The notes: generated by a model from the sequence alone, not told the origin. DNA of 64,000 bases from Nocardia cyriacigeorgica (GCF_005863245.1 NZ_VBUT01000001.1:434001-498000), one strand, 5' to 3'; shown: positions 10,771-19,285, numbered from the stretch's first letter. Numbers and translations: made by a program.

Positions 10771-12237
10771 ATGACTTCGCCGTCGATCATCATCATCGGA
10801 GCCGGTTTCGGCGGGCTCGGCATGGCTCTGGAGCTGCGTCGCGCCGGGATCGGTGAGTTCACCATCCTGGAGAAGGCCGCGGACCTCGGCGGCGTATGGC
10901 GGGAGAACACCTATCCCGGCGCCGCCTGCGATGTGCCGTCACCGCTGTACTCGTGGTCCTTCGAGCCGAAATCCGATTGGCCGCGGCGGTTTTCCGAGCA
11001 GGCCGATATCCACGCCTACATGCGCGGCGTCGCCGACAAGTACGGGCTGACCCGGCACATCCGGTTCGGCGTCGAGGTCACCGACGCGGAGTTCGACGAG
11101 ACCACCGCGCAGTGGCAGGTCCGGCTCTCCGACGGTTCGACCCTGACCACCGACGTGCTGATTTCCGCCGTCGGCCAGCTCTCCCGTCCGGCCATGCCGA
11201 ACATCGCGGGCATGGACACCTTCGCCGGGCCCGCGTTCCATTCCGCCGAATGGGACCACGGCGTCGACCTCACCGGTAAGCGGGTGGCGTGCATCGGCAC
11301 CGGTGCCAGCGCCATCCAGTACATTCCGCAAATCCAGCCGAAGGTCGAGCAGCTGACGCTGTTCCAGCGCTCGGCCGCGTGGATCATTCCGAAACCCGAT
11401 GTGGAGTATCGGCCGATCCACCACACGCTGTTCAAATACCTTCCGCCGCTAAGGATGGCGGAGCGGTTCGTGGCGTGGTCGTTCTTCGAGCTGATCGCCC
11501 TGGCCATCACCGACGTGCCCGGCCTGAAGGGGCCCGTGGTCGCCATCGCGGACCGGCATCGCGAAAAGCAGGTCCCCGATCCGGAACTGCGCGCCAAGCT
11601 GACCCCCGACTACGAGGCAGGGTGCAAGCGCGGACTGCTGTCCAACGACTACTTCCCCGCGCTGACCCAGCCGAACGTGCAGGTGGAGACCACCGCGATC
11701 ACCGAGATCACCCCGAAGGGCGTGCGCACCGCCGACGGGGTGGAGCACGAGGTCGACGTCATCATCTACGGCACCGGCTTCAAGGGCACCGAATTCCTGG
11801 CGCCGATGAACATCTACGGCACCGGCGGACGCAAACTCGCCGACGCCTGGGCCGCCGAAGGCGCCCGCGCCTACCTCGGCGTCTCGGTCCCCGACTTCCC
11901 GAATCTGTTCCTGATGTACGGCCCGAACACCAATGTCGGCTCCGGCTCGATCATCTACATGCTCGAAGCCCAGGCCCGCTACATCCGACAGATCATCGAG
12001 TACCTCACGGAGCACCCCGGCCGCGGCCTCGCCGCCCGCCCCGACACCGAACAGCGCTGGGACGACTGGCTACAGAACCGCCTGAAGGACACCCCCTGGA
12101 ACTTCTGCTCCAGCTGGTACCGCAACGCCTCCGGCCGCATCACCAACAACTGGCCCGGCGCAACCCTGCTCTACCGCTGGAAAACCCGCCGCTTCGACCC
12201 GGCCGACTACCAGGAGTCCCGCGTCCCCGCCAGCTGA
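10771..12237 (+). CDS. Type I Baeyer-Villiger-like flavin monooxygenase
   Basis: A 488-residue FAD/NADPH monooxygenase that inserts oxygen next to a ketone carbonyl or oxidises a heteroatom. It starts with the FAD Rossmann motif GAGFGGLGMALEL, has the GGVWRENTYPGAACDVPS region, and shows the Baeyer-Villiger fingerprint at residues 151-162 (FAGPAFHSAEWD; consensus FxGxxxHxxxW[P/D]). The NADPH Rossmann motif GTGASA follows, then YGTGFKGTEFL. It is about 50 residues shorter than cyclohexanone monooxygenase. Nocardia and Rhodococcus carry many paralogues with differing substrates, so none is proposed here. Confidence 0.92.
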   Translation: MTSPSIIIIGAGFGGLGMALELRRAGIGEFTILEKAADLGGVWRENTYPGAACDVPSPLYSWSFEPKSDWPRRFSEQADIHAYMRGVADKYGLTRHIRFGVEVTDAEFDETTAQWQVRLSDGSTLTTDVLISAVGQLSRPAMPNIAGMDTFAGPAFHSAEWDHGVDLTGKRVACIGTGASAIQYIPQIQPKVEQLTLFQRSAAWIIPKPDVEYRPIHHTLFKYLPPLRMAERFVAWSFFELIALAITDVPGLKGPVVAIADRHREKQVPDPELRAKLTPDYEAGCKRGLLSNDYFPALTQPNVQVETTAITEITPKGVRTADGVEHEVDVIIYGTGFKGTEFLAPMNIYGTGGRKLADAWAAEGARAYLGVSVPDFPNLFLMYGPNTNVGSGSIIYMLEAQARYIRQIIEYLTEHPGRGLAARPDTEQRWDDWLQNRLKDTPWNFCSSWYRNASGRITNNWPGATLLYRWKTRRFDPADYQESRVPAS

Positions 12238-12243
12238 GCGTCC

Positions 12244-12489
12244 TCAGAGCCCCGCCGACCCGGTCCCCGGCAGCAGCGGGTTGATGATCTTCGCCAACGT
12301 GCACAACACCGGCGAACCGAACGGCGGACACGGCACCGCCACGACGACCGTGCGCGCCTGCTCCCCCACCCCGGGAGCTGGCGCACCGGTCCCGGCCGCA
12401 GCCACCCCGCTCCCCAGCCCGGCAGCCACCCCGCTCCCCAGCCCGGCAACCACCATCGTCCCCGCAACGATCACCGACATCCGCCGCAT
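12244..12489 (-). CDS. Small secreted protein with repeated signal-peptide segment
   Basis: An 81-residue protein. The N-terminus MRRMSVIVAGTMVVAGL is a signal peptide whose hydrophobic core is duplicated by a 24-bp tandem repeat (AGLGSGVA twice). The mature part is short with two Cys (VVAVPCPPFGSPVLCTLAKI) that could form a disulfide. The start at 12489 is chosen because AAGGAG lies 6 nt upstream; an ATG at 12495 overlaps that site. No family recognised. Convergent with the monooxygenase gene, with 6 bp between stops. Confidence 0.6.
   Translation of the reverse strand: MRRMSVIVAGTMVVAGLGSGVAAGLGSGVAAAGTGAPAPGVGEQARTVVVAVPCPPFGSPVLCTLAKIINPLLPGTGSAGL
12400..12447. repeat. Two perfect 24-bp tandem repeats
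   Basis: The unit begins AGCCACCCCGCTCCCCAGCC and ends CGGC. Copies occupy 12400-12423 and 12424-12447, and a fragment of a third follows. They lie inside the signal-peptide coding part of the small secreted protein and keep its frame (8 residues per unit). Confidence 0.9.
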
Positions 12490-12610
12490 ACCCATCTCCT
12501 TCCAAACCTGTCCTCACCCCCCTCATACCCCGTCGCCGCCATCCCACGCACCACGGATGCTGTCCCCACGCCCCACACCCGGTAGACTCCCACCGTCCCC
12601 CACCGGACTG

Positions 12611-12683
12611 GCCCTCGTAGCTCAGGGGATAGAGCACCGCTCTCCTAAAGCGGGTGTCGCAGGTTCGAATCCTGCCGAGGGCA
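12611..12683 (+). tRNA. tRNA-Arg (anticodon CCT)
   Basis: A 73-nt cloverleaf: acceptor stem GCCCTCG/CGAGGGC, D arm GCTCAGGGGATAGAGC, anticodon stem CCGCT/AGCGG enclosing CTCCTAA (anticodon CCT, reading AGG), and T arm with GGTTCGAATCC. The discriminator is A. CCA is not fully encoded. Confidence 0.97.
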
Positions 12684-12827
12684 CATCATCGGCGCCGGTC
12701 AAGGCGCCTTCCCTCGGAGACTAACGCCCTATGCGGAGCATTTCCGCTACCCGCCGCGCGCGTCTGACGCCGGCAGAAAGTCGGGGTCGATGATGACGAT
12801 CAGCACATCACAATAACCAGATCGGCT

Positions 12828-12848
12828 GTCCGGCCTCGGGGGCCGGAC
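12828..12848 (-). terminator. Terminator of the SnoaL-like gene
   Basis: Arms GTCCGGCC/GGCCGGAC with a 5-nt loop lie 16 bp past the stop codon of the minus-strand gene. Confidence 0.7.
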
Positions 12849-12863
12849 GCGATGTCGGTGCGG

Positions 12864-13223
12864 TCAGTCGAAGAAGCCGTACACCGTGGCGAGCCGGCCG
12901 TCGGCGATGGTCACCGTGTCCGAGCCGGATCCCACCGGCGATCCACCCGGCGGACCGAAGCTCCAGCCGAAATGCGCCACATCGTGATGGCTGTGTACCG
13001 CGCCGATAGTGAAGACCATGCCGGGGAACTGCTCCTGCCAGGTCACGACATGGGCGTCGATCGCCGCAACCCCGCGCGCCGACACCGTGGGGTCGACATA
13101 ACGGGCGTCGGCGGTGAAGAGCCCGGCGCCGATCCGCTGCCTGGTCAAGGTGTCTCGTTCGTTCCACATCGCGATGTAGGTCGCGAGCAGATCGGCGACC
13201 GTGCTGCTGTGCGAAGAAACCAT
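12864..13223 (-). CDS. NTF2/SnoaL-like fold protein
   Basis: A 119-residue polyketide-cyclase-like small protein of the NTF2 superfamily. The family shape is visible: helix LLATYIAMWNERD, TADARYVDP, GVAAIDAHVV, FPGMVFTIGAVHSHHDVAHFGWSF, and a closing strand TVTIADGRLATVYGFFD. Such proteins bind or isomerise small hydrophobic molecules, and many are uncharacterised. Start MVSSHSS at 13223 matches the usual family N-terminus; the ribosome-binding site is weak. The upstream extension to 13313 has low-quality sequence and is left out. Transcribed alone. Confidence 0.8.
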   Translation of the reverse strand: MVSSHSSTVADLLATYIAMWNERDTLTRQRIGAGLFTADARYVDPTVSARGVAAIDAHVVTWQEQFPGMVFTIGAVHSHHDVAHFGWSFGPPGGSPVGSGSDTVTIADGRLATVYGFFD

Positions 13224-13520
13224 GCCGACATGATGAACGTTGACAGCGGTGTGAAGGTCAAGGAGACACCGCGCACACCGGAGAACCGAGCCGCCGGACC
13301 TGGGCCACGACAACGAACATCACCGGTGTTGCTCAGTGGTCAGTAGATCACGCAACGCTCGGCTGGGATCGGGCGCGGGGGAATGACCGCACGATGGCCG
13401 GCGGGCGGTCCGGTGCTTACAGCCCGCGCCTTCACCCAGTTCGGCACGACGAATGCCGTGTCAGCGGACGTGTCAGTCCAGTGTCAGAGCCGTATCAGCG
13501 CGGGCCGCGACGGTATTCAC

Positions 13521-14321
13521 ATGACGAACACAGTGAACAACTCGACCGACAACTCGACCGCCTCGGCGTGGACCGGCATGGTGCCCGTCGACGACACCGC
13601 CCTGTATGTGACCGACACCGGCGGTTCCGGGATCCCGGTGGTCTACCTCAATGGCGCCTACGCCGATCACAAGCACTGGCGGAAGGTGATTGCCGAGCTC
13701 GGGCCCGGCCTGCGGCACATCACCTTCGATGAGCGGGCTCGCGGTAAGTCGAAGCAGTCCGCCGACTACTCCTTCGAGGCGTGCCTGCGGGATATCGACG
13801 CCGTGCTCGACGCACGCGGGGTGGAGCGGGCGATTCTGGTCGGCTGGTCCTATGGCGGGGTGCTGGCCTGGCACTGGACCGACCGGAACCCCGACCGCGT
13901 GGCCGGCGTGGTGACCGTCGATTCCGCACCCTATGGTCTCACCGGTCCCGAGGGCGCCGAACGTATCCGGAAACTGTTCCACCGCATGCGGTTCCTGCTG
14001 CCGCTGACCCGCCCGTTCGGGATGGCCGCGCGGATGAGCGCCGCCGACCACGCCGAGGTCAATATCGAACTCAACGAGATCGCCGACGCCAGCGGCCCGG
14101 TGCTCGAGCGCCTGCGGCGCCCGGTGCGGTTCGTCGTCGCCACCGGCAACAGCCTCGGCAGCGAGGACGGCGAGATGGAAAAGGCGCGGACCTCACTCGA
14201 GCCGGTATTCGCCAACAACCCGAATGTGGTTCTCAGCGCGAAGGTTTCCAGCAATCACTCCAAGATCCTGAGCAAGGATTTCCGTGCCATCGCCGACGCG
14301 GTGCGCGAGATCGCGGCATGA
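13521..14321 (+). CDS. Alpha/beta-fold hydrolase
   Basis: A 266-residue hydrolase. The nucleophile elbow is GWSYG (Ser about residue 113) inside RAILVGWSYGGVLAWHW; FDERARGKSKQS precedes it, and the C-terminal KVSSNHSKIL provides the His. An Asp before it is likely in the RFVVATGNSLGSEDGE region. The N-terminal 20 residues are Asn/Thr/Ser-rich. It has no signal peptide. The start MTNTVNNS at 13521 is chosen by similarity of hydrolase length; no good ribosome-binding site is seen, and starts back to 13383 are open. Substrate unknown. Confidence 0.85.
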   Translation: MTNTVNNSTDNSTASAWTGMVPVDDTALYVTDTGGSGIPVVYLNGAYADHKHWRKVIAELGPGLRHITFDERARGKSKQSADYSFEACLRDIDAVLDARGVERAILVGWSYGGVLAWHWTDRNPDRVAGVVTVDSAPYGLTGPEGAERIRKLFHRMRFLLPLTRPFGMAARMSAADHAEVNIELNEIADASGPVLERLRRPVRFVVATGNSLGSEDGEMEKARTSLEPVFANNPNVVLSAKVSSNHSKILSKDFRAIADAVREIAA

Positions 14322-14350
14322 GTCCTGCTCCCCCGCATCACGCACCGGGG

Positions 14351-14382
14351 CCGCCGGGCGTCGCCACTCGTGCGCCCGGCGG
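14351..14382 (+). terminator. Terminator after the alpha/beta hydrolase
   Basis: Perfect 10-bp arms CCGCCGGGCG/CGCCCGGCGG with a 12-nt loop, then GTCAGCTTT. It starts 29 bp after the stop codon. Confidence 0.75.
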
Positions 14383-14542
14383 TCAGCTTTCAAGCCGAGG
14401 CCGACCGCTCCCTATCTGCTCACCGCGCGTAGGTATTCACCTCGACGGTCCTGTGCCGAACCTTCGACCCGAGCCAGCGTGCGTAGCGGCGCCGGCCACG
14501 CGGCTCCCGGTGCGCCCGCCAGGCTCCCGACGGACTCAGCAC

Positions 14543-14620
14543 TCACCGGCGTGGCCATACTGCCCACACCAGCACCGCAAGCGGGACGCCGACCACCAGC
14601 ACCCACCCGACTGCGATCAC
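14543..14620 (-). CDS. 25-residue single-span membrane peptide, translationally coupled
   Basis: A tiny open frame beginning at GTG (14620) and reading MIAVGWVLVVGVPLAVLVWA followed by VWPRR. It is one transmembrane helix capped by two Arg at the C-terminus, so the tail probably faces the cytoplasm. The start overlaps the stop of the upstream 99-residue gene as GTGA, which argues for translational coupling. No Shine-Dalgarno of its own is obvious. It is too short for usual gene callers. Similar tiny spans are known as regulators of membrane complexes, but no function can be assigned here. Conservation in relatives would be the test of reality. Confidence 0.55.
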   Translation of the reverse strand: MIAVGWVLVVGVPLAVLVWAVWPRR

Positions 14621-14916
14621 CGCGCCGCCCCGGCCGAGTGCCAACGTGCGAAGGACAGCCGGGGGCGCAACACCTCCACGTCCGCGACGTGCATGACCCG
14701 GTTCAACTCGAGCGGGCCGAGATGATCCGGAGCGGGCAGGACCACCGCATCGGCCCCGGCAGCACGCGCCTGATCCGCAACCGGCAACACCGAACGCTCA
14801 TCCGGCCATACGATCCGATAACCCAGATGCCGCGCAAACCGCGTCAGCTGCGCGACGTCCCACTCCGGTGCGGTGCTCACCTCGTAATCGATCCATCCGA
14901 ACGCGGTCGGCCTCAT
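14617..14916 (-). CDS. Small resolvase-N-terminus-like protein without catalytic Ser
   Basis: A 99-residue protein beginning MRPTAFGWIDYEVSTAPEWD. The order of elements resembles a shrunken serine-recombinase N-terminal fold: first strand FGWIDYEVS, helix LTRFARHLGYRIV, then AGADAVVLPAPDHLGPLELN in the place of the resolvase strand plus DRLGR-like helix. The catalytic Ser position reads Ile/Asp, so it should not cut DNA. I know similar small proteins next to XRE regulators in Nocardia and Streptomyces, without assigned function. Start 14916 has AGGGG 5 nt upstream; ATG 14919 sits too close. Divergent from the XRE gene at 15089 and coupled to the membrane peptide. Confidence 0.7.
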   Translation of the reverse strand: MRPTAFGWIDYEVSTAPEWDVAQLTRFARHLGYRIVWPDERSVLPVADQARAAGADAVVLPAPDHLGPLELNRVMHVADVEVLRPRLSFARWHSAGAAR

Positions 14917-15088
14917 CATCTCCCCTGTCGTTCCCCTACTGGTGTGCGCCCACCGCCGGGGAACCGAGCTCGACCCGGCGGCGGGGCGTGGAGGGAAGCT
15001 TGAAGCTTCGCGGATCGGAATCGGTCCCGGAGCGGGACACGAAAAGACCGCTAGCATTGGTGTTTTCCACGGTTGTCGAGGGAGCGAC

Positions 15089-16312
15089 ATGAGCGACCAT
15101 TACGAAGACCGGTTCATCGGCCAGCAGGTCCGCGCGATCCGAGCGCGCCGCGGCATCTCCCAACAGGTACTCGCGGACCGTGCCGGACTATCCCGTGGAG
15201 CAATCGCCAAGTACGAGAACGGCGAACGGCCGGTTGATTCGCGCCGCACCCTGCTTGCCCTGGCGTCGGCGTTGGGCGTCACCATCGGCGATCTGACCCG
15301 GCACGAACAGGACAAGCTCGACCCGTCCACCGCCGGATTCCATGCGGTGGTGCCGGAACTGGAAACAGTGTTGTGGACACGAGGCGACGTCACGGATACC
15401 CGGCCGCCGCGCTCGCTGGACCAGCTGGCGGCGCTGAGCCAGAAGGCCACCAAGCTTCGCAACGATTGCGATTACGCTGCGCTCGGCCCGATGCTCGTGC
15501 CGATGTTGACCGACGCCTACCGCCATGTGCGTGATGCCGACAGCGCGAACTCCGAGCGAGCCTGGGACGTACTCGGCACCGTCGCCTACGGAGTCGCGTC
15601 CGCGTTGCGGGCACGTGGATATCACGCTCTCGCCTGGACGGCCGCGCAAGAGGCGTGGCAGGCCGCGAGCCATGTCGACGGCGTCGCATCACTCGCCGCC
15701 GCATCATTCAGTCAGGGACAGATCATGTTGTCGCGCCCCGGTGCGCTACCTGCCGCTCTGACCACAACAACGGCGACGGCCGAGAAGATCGCCGCCGATG
15801 TGCGCACCGTGGGCGAGATCGAAACGTACGGAATGCTGCACCTCCAAGGCTCTATGGTTGCCGCCACGCTGGGTGGCGACCCCGAGCCCTACCTGGCCGA
15901 GGCGGCCGAACAAGCGAGCAGGCTCGCCGGTGCCCGCCCCGGCGCCTGCCTCGCGCGCAATGATTCCTTCGGACCGGCGAACGTGCAGCTGTGGCGCATG
16001 TCGGCCGCCGTCGAGCGCCGCGAGCCCGGCCAGGTACTCGCCCTCGCGCCCACGCTTTCGCCCGGCGATCTGCCGAACGAGGGCCGCAAGGCTCAGTACT
16101 TCGTGGAGATCGGCCGCGCGCACGCGATGCAGCGCAACTACCGGGAGTCGCTGTACGCCCTCCTGCGGGCCGAGCACGTCGCGCCGCAGCACGTCCGAAC
16201 CATGCCCCCGGTCCGCGAACTGGTCGGTCACATGATGCGCACCGCACGGCGCGACCTGACGACCGGCGACCTCGGCAAACTCGCGCAGCGCGTCGGCGTC
16301 GTCCCCAGCTGA
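15089..16312 (+). CDS. XRE-family regulator with large helical C-terminal domain
   Basis: A 407-residue protein. An N-terminal Cro/C1-type helix-turn-helix (residues about 8-65: VRAIRARRGISQQVLADRAGLSRGAIAKYENG) precedes a long all-helical region resembling TPR-type sensor domains of actinomycete regulators (repeated AWDVLGTVAYGVASALRARG, AWTAAQEAWQAAS, EIGRAHAMQRNYRESLYALLRAEHVAP in parts). Start at 15089 has GAGGGAG 5 nt upstream; the open frame extends further upstream without a start signal. It is divergent from the resolvase-like gene, 172 bp apart, and is the likely controller of that pair. Confidence 0.87.
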   Translation: MSDHYEDRFIGQQVRAIRARRGISQQVLADRAGLSRGAIAKYENGERPVDSRRTLLALASALGVTIGDLTRHEQDKLDPSTAGFHAVVPELETVLWTRGDVTDTRPPRSLDQLAALSQKATKLRNDCDYAALGPMLVPMLTDAYRHVRDADSANSERAWDVLGTVAYGVASALRARGYHALAWTAAQEAWQAASHVDGVASLAAASFSQGQIMLSRPGALPAALTTTTATAEKIAADVRTVGEIETYGMLHLQGSMVAATLGGDPEPYLAEAAEQASRLAGARPGACLARNDSFGPANVQLWRMSAAVERREPGQVLALAPTLSPGDLPNEGRKAQYFVEIGRAHAMQRNYRESLYALLRAEHVAPQHVRTMPPVRELVGHMMRTARRDLTTGDLGKLAQRVGVVPS

Positions 16313-16419
16313 TCCGTCGATTCACCCGTCCGGCTCCGGCAGATCATCGCCGACCTGCCCCCGTCGCGAGGCCGTTTTCACCCAGTTCGGCGCCCCCCAT
16401 CAGAACGTGCGCCACTCAC

Positions 16420-17082
16420 TCACCGGCTCGTGAGCAGGCCAGCCAGGTGCCGGACGTATTCCGCCCCCAGCACCGCTTGACCCGAGGTCGAGAAGTGGAT
16501 GCCGTCGGCGCTGAGCAGGTTGACGCGGTCGTTGACGGGGTGGTTCCACATGTCTATGACGAGGGCGTTGTAGTCGTCGGCGATGCGGCGGGTCAGGTCG
16601 TTCATTGTTCGGATTCGCTTGTCCCAGTTGGCGAATGCCGGCATGACAAATGCTCTTCCGAGCGTGAAGGTGGTCAGCTGGGCGCCGGTGCGCGAGGCCG
16701 CGTCATACATGCGACGCATCGTCTTTTCGATCTCGTCGAAATCGCGGTCACGGCGCATGATGTCGTTGGGGCCACATGGTAGGTGCAGCAGGTCGGGGGC
16801 GAATTCGACGATGCGATCGAGCTGGTCGGTGACGGTCCGGGAGGTGGTGGCGCCGATCTGCGCGAGGTTGCGGTATCGCGTGCCGGGGGCGACGAGCCGC
16901 AGGACATCCGCGACTCGGTCCGCCCAGCCCTTGTTCACGTAGCCGGGTGTGGGGTCGCCGATGCCGGCGGACAGGCTGTCGCCGATGACGCCGAATCGGC
17001 GCCATGGGGCGTCGAACAGTAATGCGGCGGCGGTTGTCTCGGAAAGGCAGAGCGGATCGGAGTGTTCGATGATGTCCTGCAT
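16420..17082 (-). CDS. SGNH/GDSL-family hydrolase
   Basis: A 220-residue esterase-like protein. The GDSL block reads GVIGDSLSAGIGDPTPGY with nucleophile Ser near residue 36. The Gly block is near NLAQIGATTS, GPND gives the Asn block, and SADGIHFSTSG near the C-terminus supplies the Asp-His pair. There is no signal peptide, so it is probably cytoplasmic. The start at 17082 has GAGGAAG 6 nt upstream. It lies 20 bp downstream of the MFS exporter on the same strand, so the two form an operon and would both answer to the TetR regulator beyond. A role in processing the exported compound is inference. Confidence 0.88.
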   Translation of the reverse strand: MQDIIEHSDPLCLSETTAAALLFDAPWRRFGVIGDSLSAGIGDPTPGYVNKGWADRVADVLRLVAPGTRYRNLAQIGATTSRTVTDQLDRIVEFAPDLLHLPCGPNDIMRRDRDFDEIEKTMRRMYDAASRTGAQLTTFTLGRAFVMPAFANWDKRIRTMNDLTRRIADDYNALVIDMWNHPVNDRVNLLSADGIHFSTSGQAVLGAEYVRHLAGLLTSR

Positions 17083-17102
17083 GTGCAGCTTCCTCGTTTC
17101 GA

Positions 17103-18515
17103 TTACGCCTTGCGGGTACTGGGAGTGAGGCCGAGGGCCGTGACGGCGGCGATGACCGCGACGGCGGCGATGAACCACCAGCCGTGCTGGAAACCGGCGC
17201 GCAGCCGGTCGCTGGTATCCAGCGAGCCGAGGAGGGCGACCACCACGGCGACGCCGAGCACATAGCCGAGTTGCCGGGCGGTGTTCACCACGGCGCTTCC
17301 GGTGGCGGACTGATCCGGTGGCAGGTCGACGGCGGCGGAGGCGATCATGCTCGGCAGCGCGAGCCCGATGCCGACACCGGTGAGCACCCAGCCCGGCAAC
17401 ACCGCGGTGAAGTACTGCGACGGAGTGGGATCGCTGATCAGCACCAGCACCACACCGGCCGCGAACAGTAGATTTCCCAGCGCGACAACGTAACTCACCG
17501 ACACCCGTCGGAGCAGCCGCTGACTCGCGGCAGCGAACACCGGCACCATGAGCGGACCTGGGACGATGGCGAGCCCGGTTTCCATCGCACTGAAGCCGGC
17601 CACATTCTCCAGCCACAGTGCGATGCTCAGGAACCACGCGCCGAACGCGGTGCAGAACGCCAGCACGGTGATGTTGGCCCACGCGAACGTCGACACCCGG
17701 AACAGGCCGGGCGACACCACCGGATACGGATGCCGCATCATCCGGGCCACGAACAGGATCACGCCGAGCGCCGCGAGGGCCAATGCGGTGAGCGTGGCGG
17801 TCGAGGACCATTCGCTGCTCTGCACCAGTCCCAGCGACAAAGCCCCGATCGCGACGATGAGCAGTGCCGCTCCGAACAGGTCGGGCATTCGGGCGGGCAG
17901 CCGGTCCGACAGGTTCGGCACCAAACGCAGCGCCGCGAACCCTGCCACCACACCTACCGGCAGATTGATCAGGAAGACCCAGCGCCAGGATGCCTCGACC
18001 AGCGCCCCGCCGGCCACGGGGCCGAATGCCGCTGCCGCCGAACTCGTTGTCGCCCAGATCTTCACCGCTCCCGGCACCCGCTGCGGCGGCAGTACCGTGA
18101 GCAACAGTCCCAGACTGGCGGGCGTCAGCGCCGCGGCGCCGACCGCCTGCAACACCCGAAATACCACCAGCGCCCACAGCCACGGCGCGACCGCGCAGGC
18201 CAGGCTCGCGAGTGTGAAAATGCCGAGCCCGACCAGGAATCCGGCCTTGCGGCCGAAACGATCCGAGAAGCGCCCCGCCGGAATCAGCAGCGCCGCGTAG
18301 ACGATGGCGTAGGCGTTGAGTACCCAGCTCACGTCGGCCAGCGACGAATCCGGATAGGACGCGACGATTTCGGTGAAGGCGACGTTGACAACGAACACGT
18401 CGAGCATTGCCATGAAGGCGGCCGTGCACAGGATCCACACGATTGCCGTGGAATGGTCCCGAGCGGGGGTCTTCGTCTTCGCGGTGAGCGATTGCTCGGC
18501 AGTCACGCCGTCCAT
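17103..18515 (-). CDS. MFS drug exporter, DHA2 (EmrB/QacA-like)
   Basis: A 470-residue integral membrane protein. The helices begin at ALCTAA-like TAIVWILCTAAFMAMLDVFVVNVAF, with the motif-A loop GRFSDRFGRKAGF, the conserved LDVFVVNVAF segment of TM1 and GPVAGGALVEASWRWVFLINLPVG, typical of the 14-span family. Members expel cationic or hydrophobic drugs using the proton gradient. Start 18515 has AGGAGG 9 nt upstream. It is divergent from a TetR gene; two palindromes lie between them. Together with the GDSL hydrolase it forms a self-contained efflux unit. Confidence 0.93.
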   Translation of the reverse strand: MDGVTAEQSLTAKTKTPARDHSTAIVWILCTAAFMAMLDVFVVNVAFTEIVASYPDSSLADVSWVLNAYAIVYAALLIPAGRFSDRFGRKAGFLVGLGIFTLASLACAVAPWLWALVVFRVLQAVGAAALTPASLGLLLTVLPPQRVPGAVKIWATTSSAAAAFGPVAGGALVEASWRWVFLINLPVGVVAGFAALRLVPNLSDRLPARMPDLFGAALLIVAIGALSLGLVQSSEWSSTATLTALALAALGVILFVARMMRHPYPVVSPGLFRVSTFAWANITVLAFCTAFGAWFLSIALWLENVAGFSAMETGLAIVPGPLMVPVFAAASQRLLRRVSVSYVVALGNLLFAAGVVLVLISDPTPSQYFTAVLPGWVLTGVGIGLALPSMIASAAVDLPPDQSATGSAVVNTARQLGYVLGVAVVVALLGSLDTSDRLRAGFQHGWWFIAAVAVIAAVTALGLTPSTRKA

Positions 18516-18586
18516 CAGGTGTTCCCTCCTAGCCCGCACCGGGCCCGGCGACATGTCCGAGCTCGACCGGCGCGACCGAGTAAACA

Positions 18587-18658
18587 ATACGGTCGGCCGT
18601 ATGTATTTCACAACCCTCTCGACTACGCTCTCTTGAGAGGCATACGATCGACCGTATG
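18587..18658. promoter_or_regulatory. Two TetR-type operators between exporter and tetR
   Basis: Palindrome one is ATACGGTCGGCCGTAT (18587-18602). Palindrome two is CATACGATCGACCGTATG (18641-18658), which overlaps the tetR start codon. They share the half-site ATACG/CGTAT and lie 54-56 bp apart, about five helical turns. This arrangement suits repression of exporter and regulator together. Confidence 0.75.
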
Positions 18659-19285
18659 GTCAACACAGGGCACAATCCGGCCAAGGAAGCCGTCGACCTG
18701 CGGTTACAGCGCGGCGCCCGCTCTCGGCAGGCCGTCACCAGCCGCGCAGTCGACATCGCCTCGCAGGATGGACTCGACGTGCTCAGTTTCGGACGTCTGG
18801 CCGCCGACCTCGGCATGAGCAAGGCCGGCATCCAGACGCTGTTCCGAACCAAAGAGGCGCTCCAGCTCGCGACCGTGCAAGTAGCACAGGAGGCCTTCAC
18901 CGAGGCTGTCGTCCGACCCGCACAGGACTCCCCCGCCGGCCTCGCCCGTCTCCGTACCCTCGTCGACCGCTGGATCGACTACGCCGCGCAACCACTGTTC
19001 CCCGGCGGCTGTTTCTGGGGCGCGAACCTGCCGATCTTCGACAGCCGTCCCGGACCGGTCCGGGACGCGCTGCTGGCGCAACAGCGCGCATGGCGCACTA
19101 CTCTCGCAATGCAATTCGAGCGGGCCGCCGCCGCGGGGGAAGTTGCCTGCATCGATCCCGAGATAGCCGCCTTCCAGGTCAGCGCGGTATTGAACGCGGT
19201 CAATCTGGCCCTGCGCCTGGGTGAGGAGGACAGCGTGAACATGGCGCGGCGGGTGATCGACCGGCTGCTCGCGGGCGAAACCTGA
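18656..19285 (+). CDS. TetR/AcrR-family repressor of the adjacent exporter
   Basis: A 209-residue regulator. The helix-turn-helix spans about residues 20-65 (RQAVTSRAVDIASQDGLDVLSFGRLAADLGMSKAGIQTLFRTKE in two blocks), followed by a ligand-binding helical domain with ARLRTLVDRWIDYAAQPLFPGGCFWGAN, the LmrA/YxaF-like C-terminal type. Start ATG 18656 lies inside the second operator; the only purine-rich stretch (GAGAGG) is 15 nt upstream, so initiation may be weak or leaderless. Release of the repressor by the exported substrate is the usual scheme for such divergent pairs. Confidence 0.9.
   Translation: MVNTGHNPAKEAVDLRLQRGARSRQAVTSRAVDIASQDGLDVLSFGRLAADLGMSKAGIQTLFRTKEALQLATVQVAQEAFTEAVVRPAQDSPAGLARLRTLVDRWIDYAAQPLFPGGCFWGANLPIFDSRPGPVRDALLAQQRAWRTTLAMQFERAAAAGEVACIDPEIAAFQVSAVLNAVNLALRLGEEDSVNMARRVIDRLLAGET

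Noticed and set aside
14412..14606. A 64-codon minus-strand frame near the XRE locus
   Set aside because: It overlaps the coupled 25-residue membrane peptide in another frame and has no start signal; the shorter overlapping frame fits membrane-peptide composition.
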